Assembly: GCF_013373865.1 (NCBI RefSeq)
Contig: NC_050470.1
Coordinates: forward strand, 3,456,373 to 3,520,372
DNA length: 64,000 bases
Direction: 5' to 3'
Origin: Monomorium pharaonis
Taxonomy: Eukaryota; Arthropoda; Insecta; Hymenoptera; Formicidae
Positions 26,334 through 37,713 of this stretch are shown one piece after another. The notes below the pieces were generated by a model, which did not search any database, was not told where the DNA came from, and saw only the letters and a list, made by a program, of their open reading frames with translations. Numbering within the stretch: the stretch's first letter is position 1; every line of letters begins with the position of its first letter. The translations under genes were made by a program, and so were the position numbers.

Positions 26334-27995
26334 AATCTCGAGGGTCGGCCGCTCGAGGATGCGATAGTGACGGATCGACGACTGTAAGGATACGCGATAG
26401 GAATGAAAGCGAGGTTGCGGGGAAACGCGAGACGCGCCGCGGTGGTAAGAAGGAATCGAGCAGCTGCTTCAGGGAGAAGTGTCGTTGCACACCGCGGCGC
26501 GGCAGGAACACACGTGCAACAGGTGAAAGGCAGGTATCGAGCACCTCGTTTATTTCCCGACGTCTAGCCTCGCCCGGGCGAGAAAAATTTTATTGTCGCT
26601 ACCCTACCTACCCCGCAAAACAGCGCGTCGCGCGCCACGACGCGATTAGAAATTTACAATAAAACGACACCCCCTGCGCCAGGCGATTCGGAAAATGGAA
26701 TTTTTCGGAATTCCTGCGGTCGTATCTTGATTTTTCGTCCGGCTCTTGCCAAGTCGACCGACCACGATCGTCACAGGTATTACCGGGGCGTACGTTTCAT
26801 TATATATGCTTATGCAGGCGAGGGAGAAGATTATCATTATCATTAGCACGCGGAGAACACGCCGATCCCGTAGCAAACTTTCGCGATTCCTATCGGAACA
26901 CCGTCCAATTAGGAATAATTTCTCTGTGGTGTAGGGACGACGACACTTTGAAATCTCTTGCTTTAAGTGAGATTTTGCGACGATTTTCCTTCTCGCGGCG
27001 AAGCCTTTGAGTGCACTTGCGCATTTGAATTCCCTCCGTCTTGCACTTTGAATAGGGCCGCATCTGAAATTTCCTTTATCCTTTGAATTTTTGAGAACGA
27101 GCTGGCGGGATGACGAGCGACTAAATTGCCGTGGAAAGATCGTTTGTTGGGGCGTATTTCACGCGGAGTTGAATGCGGGTTGATGCGAAAGGGGAACGGC
27201 GGGCGAGTGAAAATCTGCGCGATTGTTGTCGCAGTCTATCATTCGCGAATGCAAGTGGCATGAGAAACGTGCGCCTTGTGTCGCCTGGCAACAAGAAACC
27301 GTCATGTGGCACAACCACCGTGCATACGTGTACGTGTACCATAAACCGCAAGCCGCCGATCAGCATACGCGCGAATATTTATTGACGTGTTATGCGCTTA
27401 GTGAAGATTAGACACGCGCGAGTTCGTAATTTGCGAGGCGCGTGTAAATCCGGTTGGCTCTAGTTCATCAAATGGCAGGCGTGCTGCTCTTCCGCCTTTT
27501 CTTTTCCCCCATAAAACGCGAAATAGAGGCTCGTCGGCGAAAGTTACGGTTTTAATTTTACAGTTTAACGTTGCGCACACGATCAATTTAAGCGTGGATT
27601 TAATTCATCGGTCTTCACATAATTAATGAACGTCAATCTGCATGTTATTTACACGCGATTCGAATTAATGCAAAATTATTGCGGTAACTACGATATCGTT
27701 CTTCTGATGCACAATACTATGAAAACGAATATGGGAAAACGAATATTTGTGTATTTTGGTTCAGGGCTCTTTCGTGCTCAGCTCATCCAGCTTGGCCGAC
27801 GTAATTAAAACGCAATTAGCATGTTTTAATAAAAATTATGGACGAGCAAAATTAGATATTTTTTAACGATTTATTTGTATTTCCACTTACAAGACCCCGA
27901 GAATGTGTGTTTGGTAATAGGAACGCTCGTCATTAGACTAATTAATTAGCCGTGTTAAGGAGATCGATCCCTTTTGAGGGATCGTCTCGGATTAA

Positions 27996-28017
27996 GATAA
28001 CGATAACGATAAGATAA
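27996..28017 (+). promoter_or_regulatory. Cluster of four GATAA motifs
   Basis: GATAA occurs at 27996, 28002, 28008 and 28013, followed by gatga. GATA-factor sites have a WGATAR core; the first and last copies fit it fully (agataa) and the middle two have C before GATAA. It may be a binding-site cluster or just a short tandem repeat. Confidence 0.35.
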
Positions 28018-28456
28018 GATGAGAACACGCTGATATGCGCGAAGCGAACGCCAACTTAGCCTAAGCTTTGTTCAACGAGTACTCATCCTTTGGATTCTCC
28101 GTAACAATTTTTCTTCGCTACACAGCATTCTTCCACTTTTTCATTAATCGCTCAATTCGATTCGATCCGTATTTCTCCACGAGTTATATTATTAACGATA
28201 GTGTTGTCATAGTAAGTGTTATGCGTGTTGTCTCCATGTTAAGGACAAAAATATATGTTCTTTGAAATTAACTTTCTCTCGCACGAAATTTTTCCTTCAA
28301 TAAAATTCGTTATTTCGGCAATGAGTTAACAACAAATCCTTTCTCTCGCAACAAGTTCTTTAGAAAAACGTCCTATAAACTGAACTCGAAGAAGATTGCA
28401 ATTTTTTCCATTAAGAACTGTGGAAAGTATTACCAGCAGAATGTAATTTCTGTTGA

Positions 28457-28481
28457 CTATCTATCTATCTATCTATCTATC
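28457..28481. repeat. (CTAT)n microsatellite
   Basis: About six tandem CTAT tetranucleotides. Confidence 0.95.
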
Positions 28482-29529
28482 GAGCTGAAGTTTGGTCGAC
28501 TATCGGCAGACTATCGGATGTGTTATTCGCAGGTGTGAACTTCGAGTCAATATTCAATTAATCCTACCATATTCTCTTGCCCTCCGTAATTCTCATTGGT
28601 TGCGCGTGTATGTGTGAGCGCTCGCATGTACGCGACATATCTTGATCCGCCCAGTCGGCGGTTCATTGATTTGTATTATATGAACGGCCCATCTGCCGTG
28701 AAACAGACTAAGGCTAAACCGAGTTTACGATTAACAATCCGCGATGAACGCTGGCGAACGCAGTTTAACGTCGGTTTTACAATCTCTATTCCACCTTTCA
28801 CATTGTTACGGAAATTTACGGCTAGTTTATCGACGGTATCTTGTAACAGTTGTAAACTGCGAGTTGTTACTGCGAAAAAATATTGCTGAAAGGTAGCACA
28901 GTTCACGAGTTTATTTTACAAATAATTCCTTAGAAAAAAATCTGACGTCGAATTGAATACGTTAGTGGAAGTATGAAAAACCTCCCGGTAAAAGTTTTCA
29001 GTTAAGTATGCTGGTAACACTTGTCACGTAATTACAAAACTGTAATTACAAAACTTCGGCAACTATTTACAGAATCATGTTGACATACAAATTCATTCTG
29101 CTATATTGGTCAAATGTTGTCGGACAGGCGAAAGAAAATGTTCGGCAACACGTGTTATGCGTTATTGCGAATTGTCAGTTAAGAAAAAGACCAACGGATC
29201 GAAGCGTCTCAGGGGTGGTTGGCACGAGGATCGATCGAGAATTAGCTCTCGTGGGTGTCGGATCGAAGCGCGCGTGCGACTACGGAGAATCTCAAGAATG
29301 GGGACTCGCCTGTCGCTGGCACGGAGACGTCACTCAGCTATCGACTCCACGGCAAGGTAGAAAGTTCAGTCAGGACTTACTAGTGGATTGGTAGATCGGC
29401 AGATTGCAAATAATTTGATACTTGGGCAGTAGCCAAAAACGCGCATGTTTGCGTCGGCGGATTGCCGAGAAGGAATTGCTCGGGAAAGATGAGAAATAAA
29501 AAATCCGAAGACTGAAGAAAAGTCGTGTC

Positions 29530-29530
<1 letters not shown>

Positions 29531-29563
<33 letters not shown>

Positions 29564-29575
29564 AGGGGGGAGAGG
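29531..29575. repeat. (GA)n purine tract
   Basis: An interrupted GA repeat continuing into a G-rich purine stretch. Confidence 0.9.
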
Positions 29576-29748
29576 GAAGAGGGGAGATAGCAGGGAAAAA
29601 AGGAAAAGAAACGGAAAAGGGTCAGGAAGAGTCCTCGCAAATTGTTCATAAACGAAATGGTCGGAAACGTTGGCGATGACGAAGCGACCGGAAAATTGCA
29701 TGGAAAGGGAGCGTCGTCGTCAGTCCCGCTAAATGAACGCAAGCGAGA

Positions 29749-29750
<2 letters not shown>

Positions 29751-29787
<37 letters not shown>

Positions 29788-29794
29788 CTCTCTC
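29751..29794. repeat. (TC)n microsatellite
   Basis: A TC run with one interruption, about 200 bp after the GA tract at 29531. The two could base pair. Confidence 0.9.
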
Positions 29795-32700
29795 GCCTCG
29801 GATAAATCGACTCGAGAGGAAAGTGATCCTTGGCTGCTGCTGGCGCGATTACGTAAAGTGGTGCGTAGTCGCGGATTACGCGCGAGCACTTTCGTAATCC
29901 GCTATCGACACGAGTAAGAGGGGCATTAATTTCTCCTCCTTTGATCGTTTTTCGATCGGCGTAATTCTTTGAACGGTATCGTGCAGCCTTCGCGTTATAG
30001 ATTTTGGTAATTGCCATCATTTCAAGTAACATCGCGAAATTAAGCAAGCTGTGATTAAAAAGCTCCTAGATACGTACTCGTATTTCTTTTTTAATTAATA
30101 GACGTAAGAATTATATTAAGCAATCTGTGTTAGCCATCATTTAATTAAGCGTTGAATCAATTAACGTTTTTCTTCGACCGTTTTAGTGTGCAGAAGGCGT
30201 GGCTTAATGGTGGCATTTCACACATTATTCGACTGCATATTGATAATTTGAGAAAACCACGTTACATTTTTTCGAGTTAGTGATACAGATCGATATGTGA
30301 TCAGACACATTTGAGCTCTATCCTCGCATTAAAAAAGTTATAAGAAGCAATACTTCTACGTGAAAATTCAGCATATAACAATTTAAATATCTCGAAATAC
30401 TTATAAATGTAATACTTATAAAGATAAATAAAATGTTTTCTTTTTAATGGTTCAACGCTTGAGAAAATCTAAATTAAACGCTCGAAAGATTGTCTATCAT
30501 CTCTCGATATACTCGCAACATTCTTCAATAACGCTGGCCAACAAGCTACTGAATACTCGAGTACTATCCAGCTTTGATTCGAACTAATTCCGAAGCAGCG
30601 AAATACACAACGCGAAGTGCACAACAGGCTCACCTTCCTCTAGCTACGAATTATCGTGACAAGATATGCACGCGTCATGCGCAGCAAAGAGATCGTCGTT
30701 ACATGCACGAGAAATTATCGAAGCGGTAGGAGAGGTGGGAAATAAAAAGATAGTTCGAGAGATATTGAATAAATATGAAGCGTTTACATACAAACATGCG
30801 TCTTTAATTGTCGTCGAAATAAAAAGAAAATGAAAAGACGAAAAATGGAAGGGAAACTCAAACTCGGAAAGTCGAGAAGGATTCGGAAAAAAGTGTCGGG
30901 AGGATGACGATGTGAAGGAGGAAATCGCCGAAGGAAAATCAGTGCGGAGTCGATAGTAGAACGGCGTGGACATGTGCTCCATGCAAAATTGTTTCCAGCT
31001 CAGACATAATCACGTGGTCCCTGCTTTGACTGGTCGATGTATATGTGTGTGAAGCATGTATAAGTATAGTTTGAGTCAGTTGTGTATTTGCGGTCGTCCT
31101 AACACCTCTCTATGTCTGCAGTATCTTTACTTTTTTTTCGCGTGGGGAAACGTGGAGGGTAATCTGTGTATATGCATAAATCCCGAAATCATCACGTCCT
31201 TTCCGTCCTTTTCCATATTTTTCTCCCTTCTGTCGTTTTACTCTTTTCCCAGTTTTTTCCCCCCTTCTGATTCTTGCGCACACCTCGTTGTATATACCTC
31301 TATGTATGTATATATATGTATATATATATAGCGAAAGCTCTCGTTTGATACTCGAAGAAAAAGCCCGTGAAAGCAAAGTAACACCGGCAAGCGACATCAG
31401 CCCATCATAGCGCCTTCCTCTATGTAGGAAGGTTAAATGTATATGTCGACACCATCATATAAGATTCAACATAGCTATAGCCAATTAGTGTGCTCAGATT
31501 GCGCTCGTGACGTGGTTGCAAAACCTTGCTTATTTTGATTGTGTCCATCAAACAAATTGCCCCAGCACTCCGAAGAAAGACTCCCGTTATTAATTCGTTT
31601 CAGCGCGCAATTAGAATAAATCGTTCGAGTAAAAAAAAAAAGAGGAAAATGGATCAAATTAGTGTGCCGATGGAAAGTCGATTCAACACCGTGCGGTCTA
31701 GTTGCGAAATGCAGACGCGGCAAAAAATCAAATTTTTATTGTCACGAATAAAACGCGCGCGAACGAATTTCCGTCGGAAACAGTAAATGTTTATGCTTGC
31801 CTCGTAAAACGTTGCCGTCTCTGCGGCATAGAGACCACGCCCGTCCATTAACTACGCGTTGAGTTGTTACTGCGAGTTGAATAAATAAATTTGTTTATCG
31901 GAACAAAACTAAAATTTTTATGTGCGAGCGTAGAGTCCACAATGTGACTCCTCATTTATATTTAATCCGTTTTTTCTTTTTTTGCGAATCGAACGGTACA
32001 CGCCGTTGTACACGCCGGATAGGAAAATATCTAAATCCGATTTAATAAAATAATAGGTCCGCGCGAATAGTGAAGCAATAAGCAACTCGTGTATGCAAGT
32101 GTGAAACGATCGCGAATGCTTATAACGATGCTGTTACACAGCATGGTAAAGCCGCTGTGAAATAAAACTAAAATGAGCGTGAAATTAAAATGCACTGAAC
32201 TTAATGGCGAATATAATTTGAAAGAAGACCACCGTTCTATATTTGCGGGCGGTTTTAACAACGGATGAAATGTTTTGGGCGCATGGGGGCGGCGTTGCCT
32301 GTGGAGAGGTACGCTTTTGTCCGAAATACCGTTTGAAAGATTTGAGGAGAGAGAACCGCATAATAATACTTGAGTCGAGTTGATCGATTTCGGCGGCGGC
32401 GGGCAGATGCGCGCCGTCATCTCGCGCGACGACGTCCTCGTTATTAAAGGCAGCCATCGATCGGAAAATCGTTCCCGTCCTATGCACATTTTATGAGCGC
32501 CGCTAATAATACTCCGGTCCGGCCCGGTACGATCAACGGTGATTCGAAAGACATTGATCCCTCATTAAGATTTCATTATTATCGAGCTTGCCTTTCGGTC
32601 GGTGACAAAGTTCGATGAACTAATACGCAAGCACGTTACGGTCAATTTATTATATGCGATGTAACAACGATGAAATACCGATGAGAAAGAGGTATGAAAG

Positions 32701-33766
32701 TGGTACGGATTATTTATTATTTAGGCAAAAATTTTATCGGAGAACTGATCTTGCCTCGCGGGCATGTATGTCGTGTTAAGTTCGTTTCTTAATGAATCCG
32801 CGCGCGACATATAATTGTTACACATAAAAGTACAACATCTACGCTCGAAATACGTGTATTGAAAGAGATATCATCTATTGTAAAAGAAACGTCGCGCGAC
32901 TCGCCGACAAAAATCGATTTGTTAATACAACTCTTGAAATGTATTTAACATTTTATTCTGTCAAACTAATTGACTTATGAATTGAAGATGAACAATTTAT
33001 GACTATTTCAACTGCAAATGTTGGAAATGTGTCTGAGATATATATATATATTACCGGCGGTAAATTCCGTCTCTGCCACGATTAAGAGGTACAGATGGTG
33101 TTACGCGAAATGACACGAGAAACTTCACACGTATTTAGACAAATAATGACCAAATTTATTGCCCTCGACCAGAAAATCGATGAGACCGCGACCGCGTTGC
33201 GGAAGTACGGTGATTATTTATTGCCCGTGAGATAGCCCCGTCTGAAAAGCAACGGCAGTTTTTTAGTCTTATCGACGTCGGCCGTATTAAAGCGAAGAGA
33301 ACAAAGAAGAATGAAGGAGTGTTTATAAATTTATCGGCAGTGACAGCGAGGAAATAGTTCGACGCGCAATTTATAAGAATGCTAAAGCATGCACCTTATT
33401 TATCATCAAAGCGTGCGACAAAGCCGCCACGTGCGCTCTTAATGATTTTGATATTATTAAAATCAATAACGCCGATGAATCGAGAAACTGTCACAAAATA
33501 CAACATAGGCACGGAAGGGAGTAAAAATTATGAATTAATTTCCATAACTTTAAATTTCAATATTTTTTTCGCAATAATAAATTTATATAATCGTATATAA
33601 ATAAAAATATTCAAATAAATAAAAAAATATGTGCGTGAGCATACATGATGATTTATTTGATTTCGATTTCGCCGATTTTGCTTCGACAAAAAAATACATA
33701 TATTATTTAAATAAAACGTTAATATTAACAATAATACATTTTGGCGATTCGTTAAAAACTTTATGC

Positions 33767-33842
33767 ATGCGTGCGTGCGTGCGGTGTGCGGCGCTCGCTC
33801 GCGCTCGCTCGTGCGCGCGCGCGCGTGTGTGTTTATGCGTGT
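33767..33842. repeat. Alternating purine-pyrimidine GC/GT tract
   Basis: Consecutive cgtg, gctc and (cg)n/(tg)n short repeats. The (GC)n(GT)n core is the sort of sequence that can adopt Z-DNA. Confidence 0.75.
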
Positions 33843-35140
33843 GACACTTGTTGTTCTCATTCTGACACGTTCTGTCGCCGCGATAAGTGCGTTATTCGTC
33901 CAATAGCGAACATTCGCTGAGCTTTACGATGCGGTGTAGTGTTTTACGGTGCATCAGCGACAACGGAAAATCACGATTTGTCATTTTCAGTTTACTTTAT
34001 GGCCTTTTGCCATACCAATCGTCGAATGATTCGCCAGCGTCGTGATAAATCATAAAGCACGATTCTTCCTCGCTCAAAAAAATTGTAAGCCAAGTCGCAG
34101 TAAAAATATCAGACAGGCCATGTTAGATTTTCCCGTGCAAATGTCTTTTCGCGATATCGAGAGATATAAAATTTCATATACGGAACACTCCTGTCGCGAG
34201 AGGATATATTAATACATAATATGTAATTTTTCCGCTATCACATCATTAAGCGACTATTAAAATGAAAATGTCAAAAGTTAATTAATTATGTATCGCACTT
34301 GAATCAATATCTCCGGAAGGCATAAGATATCTTCTGAATCAAGATATTGTAACTTCATGCATGCGTTATTGAACACGACGTTAAATAAAGTGACATTTAT
34401 TTCACGAGAGAATTATTAAAATTATGAAACTGTATGCACATGTTACATCGCAAGCTTAACGGAGCTTCTTCAAATCGGACAGATTTACGATTTCACGCTC
34501 GCGATAAAATAGCAAATTACGTTGATCCTCATTAATTCTGAGTGTCTCAAGGAGTGGATTTTGAGCGACACAGAATGTACCGGCGTACCTCTCTACGCTC
34601 TGATCGTGAGTAGTTCTTTGCGGGTGGATCTCGAGGGGCCCGGAAACTGTCACGGACGTGGCGAAGTGTCGAGGCCAGGTCGTAAGTAAAATGAATTTAA
34701 CATTTGGCGTTTATATGCGGCCTGCAAACTGCGCACCGTTGGGAACGAGCTCGACAAACTCGACGTCGCGAGTTAGGCGCGACGCCTCGCGTATACGCCT
34801 AATATCTGGTGTACAAACGCGCGCATCCAGACGCATTACGACGACAGGGATCAGAGTTGCCGTATGCCGGCGGCAAAATTTATCGTTCACGTAACGGAGG
34901 GAGACGGAACTCACCGAGAGTCGAGAGTTTCCACCGGCCTGCATCTCGCGCCAAACTTTATCGGTGTTTTTATATCAATGCGAATTTGATAGTTCAACGT
35001 GCAAAAATTACGACAGCTTGTACGAATCTGAAACTCGGAATTATTCGCACGCTGGCGGTCCGCCAGCTTCAAATTTGAGATTAAGTAGATATTAGCGAAC
35101 TTATACAGCCGGAATTAAACCGGAGAATTTTGCATGGAAC

Positions 35141-35168
35141 TTTGATAATTGATAATTTGATAATTGAT
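35141..35168. repeat. Short tandem repeat of tttgataattgataa
   Basis: Two near-exact consecutive copies of a 15-bp AT-rich unit. Confidence 0.8.
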
Positions 35169-35490
35169 GGGAGAACTTACGAGCGATTAAATCATGACAA
35201 AGAAGCAAAGATGAATATCTTCCTCTCTTTGACGAGATCCTCTTTATAATTTTCCTCGGGGCGGAAACATCCAAGTGCAAATGTCGCGATTATTATCGCG
35301 AAGAACGTTATAAGAAAGACGATCAAAGATAATTATCTTGTGTTACGAGAATGGGAAAAGTACATTGTATATATAACGAATTGCTCGCTTTAAAAACAGC
35401 CAACGGCAATTTATCTAGCGCCACGGATGTAATTATCATTGGCCACGCACATTGAAGTATCTGCGACACAATCTACGAGAGCATCGAGAT

Positions 35491-35552
35491 CGTTCCATTA
35501 ACGTTGGTCGCCACAGGTTACCCGCAATTCAGATATAATCGAGTAGAGCTAG
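35491..35552. repeat. Diverged 60-bp repeat, copy 1
   Basis: It aligns with 35904-35965 in the same orientation. Shared blocks include tccattaa and ttacccgcaatt, with matching spacing. Confidence 0.6.
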
Positions 35553-35903
35553 TTTAACAAAATTTCATTCTCGGCTTTCGAAATCCGCGCTACAAAATTA
35601 CATATAAAAGTAAGCTCGCGTCAAGCTATGTGCAAATTAATTTCTTAATTGCGCCAAAATTAGACGAATTTCGTACATAAATGCGACATTAGTGCGCATT
35701 TTATTTCGATCAAATTATTATTTTTTTTTTTAGGAAATGTTAAACGTGATTGACAATGATAAATGCGATTCATGGACTGTTAATAAATTTATGCGACAAA
35801 GTAATTACGATCGAGTAAGGGTAACCACGTGCTTTCTGATGTTACAGATGATGCCGTCGGTTCGACGCATGGAAATAGCGCTTCCATAATAGTGCGAGGA
35901 AAT

Positions 35904-35965
35904 CGCTCCATTAATGGTGATCACCTCAAGTTACCCGCAATTTGGAAATAATTGAACAGGGCAAG
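35904..35965. repeat. Diverged 60-bp repeat, copy 2
   Basis: Partner of 35491-35552 at an offset of 413 bp. Similarity outside the core fades quickly. Confidence 0.6.
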
Positions 35966-36430
35966 ATCGACGATTTAAGCCGTGCGTCATCGGCATATAT
36001 TCACACATTAATCGACATCTGGGATGCTGCACAATTTACTGCGTGCAACATAAAATAGTGCGTCAGTGCTCTATTTCACGGAACAAAATATCTAAAATTG
36101 ATTATACTTTTGTCGAAGCGTATTGAATAAAAATCGGTGAAATCGACCGTTCGCACAAAGTGACGGTTCTCTTCCTGCCTCGGCGGACCTATTTACGGAA
36201 AATGTCTCGTAAGAAAATCCACTCGAAACGTTCTGAAATTTTCAATGCAAACGAAACAGCGCAAAAGATTGGAAGGGGCACAAAACAAACGTTCTCTTTT
36301 GGAGTGCTGGGTATCCCTGCCACTTTCCTATTTTAACTTCGTTTCTTTCCTTACGCGGCACTTGATCTAACTCACACATTATAGAAAAACGGTGCGTATG
36401 ATACGTGTGTCGTACGTGTGTAACATGTAA

Positions 36431-36446
36431 TGCTATATTATATATC

Positions 36447-36490
<44 letters not shown>
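36431..36490. repeat. (AT)n microsatellite
   Basis: A long AT dinucleotide tract, interrupted at its left end. Confidence 0.95.
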
Positions 36491-36493
<3 letters not shown>

Positions 36494-37532
36494 TATATTA
36501 TGTATATAGATCCGAGCTGAAGCTACGAAGCGTGAGAACGGCTATCTATGGAGCATCGCTATTGTGTGTTGCACTCGTGAGTCTTGTGTCGGACAGAAGA
36601 AGCCGCGAGATGCCCGTCATGGGCGCGGGATGGGGGGTTTTTCTGGTCACGGCTGGGACTAGGCAGGAGATAGGTCGAGTCTCTCGTGGCAGCGAGGGAT
36701 CCCCGATGGCGAACGGACAACGAAAGTGGTTCCATTTGCGACGGCGATAGAGTACCGAGGAGGATCTCACGAGAGATCTCCCCGGTTCGCACGCCGAGGG
36801 GCGACGAGACGGGATAATTCTCGGCAGTTTTCTGCATGGAAATTCGGCCACGTTAGCTCGTTAAGCGAGAACAAGACGTACTCCCGTAATTAGACGGTAA
36901 TTAAGCGATGAGAGCCGCGATTGAGGCATGTTTTTATCACTGCGATTTCAACGACGGACTAATTATTTATTAATTTCAAGATATATGTTCATTAAAATAA
37001 TATATATTGTAATAAGCTTAAATTACAACTTTTTATATATTTAATGGATTCAAGTAATAAGTGTTGTAAAGTTGACAAGGTATAAAATTTAAAAATTTAT
37101 GGATTTATTAATTATTAAATAACTTAATGTTATTTGTTAAAATGCACCGATTGTAAAAAGATTAATATTTTTATTTTCAATAAAGAAACATCAAATGCAA
37201 GTTGACTTGTACAAATTCTTAGCATTTGGAAAATGTGCCCTGAAAAATTTCCAAAGATTTTACGCTTTGATATGATCGCGTAGTAAATCGAAATTCTGCT
37301 GCAGATTTTCCGAAAATCCTCCCCTTTGTCGCACGGCACGGCGGTCACATCGGCCGCACGTGGGACAGTCACATCTCGCGATCCCTCGCCCTCTTTCGTC
37401 CCTTCGCTTCCCGTTTATTCGAGTAAAAGCGCGTGTAGCTCATTCGGAAGAATTTGAGGGATCGATAATAATCTTGGTGCTCTCGGTGTGTATTGAGCGT
37501 GTGTCGGTGTGTAAGTGGAGACAGTAGTGTAC

Positions 37533-37713
37533 CTGGTTGCCGTCGTAGGTCCAGGATCCGAACTTCATGTCACAGTGTTGGTCGTCAAAGGGGAACCAAG
37601 TGATGTCTATCTTGCATGTGCTCTTGAAGATGCCCGGAGGGACGTACAGGCAACTGCCGTTATGCGTGACCACCACGTTTGTTTGGTACGTCCCGTCGAA
37701 ACCCTCATCCGCA
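37533..37713 (-). CDS. nAChR alpha subunit, 181-bp exon with loop E, Cys-loop and loop B
   Basis: The exon begins with a T that completes a Ser codon, then reads ADEGFDGTYQTNVVV, HNGSCLYVPPG and onward for 60 codons, ending at GSWTYDGNQ in phase 0. It contains the signature Cys-loop, C-KIDITWFPFDDQH-C with 13 residues between the two cysteines, an N-glycosylation sequon (NGS) just before it, and the WTYDG segment of loop B. The frame joins perfectly to the exons on either side. The splice sites are weak: the acceptor (gaaacgttag|TGC) lacks a pyrimidine tract, and the donor CAG|gtacac lacks G at +5. Reading through the donor gives about 30 extra residues and then a stop at 37440. The sequence closely matches insect alpha5/alpha7-type subunits as I remember them. 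Confidence 0.96.

Larger units (their letters stand above)
20248..37532 (-). other. nAChR intron, 17.3 kb, between the loop B and loop F exons
   Basis: The largest complete intron here. From about 22.8 to 27.5 kb it is markedly CpG-rich with many G runs. It also holds a GATAA cluster (27996), CTAT, GA, TC and TA microsatellites, a GC/GT alternating tract (about 33770-33840), and a pair of diverged 60-bp repeats (35491 and 35904). Many open frames in the CpG-rich part are overlapping and low in information; none looks like a protein. Confidence 0.85.

Noticed and set aside
29380..29889. 169-codon minus-strand frame
   Set aside because: Much of it is translated GA/TC microsatellite (Arg-Glu and Ser-Leu runs), so it is not evidence of a gene.
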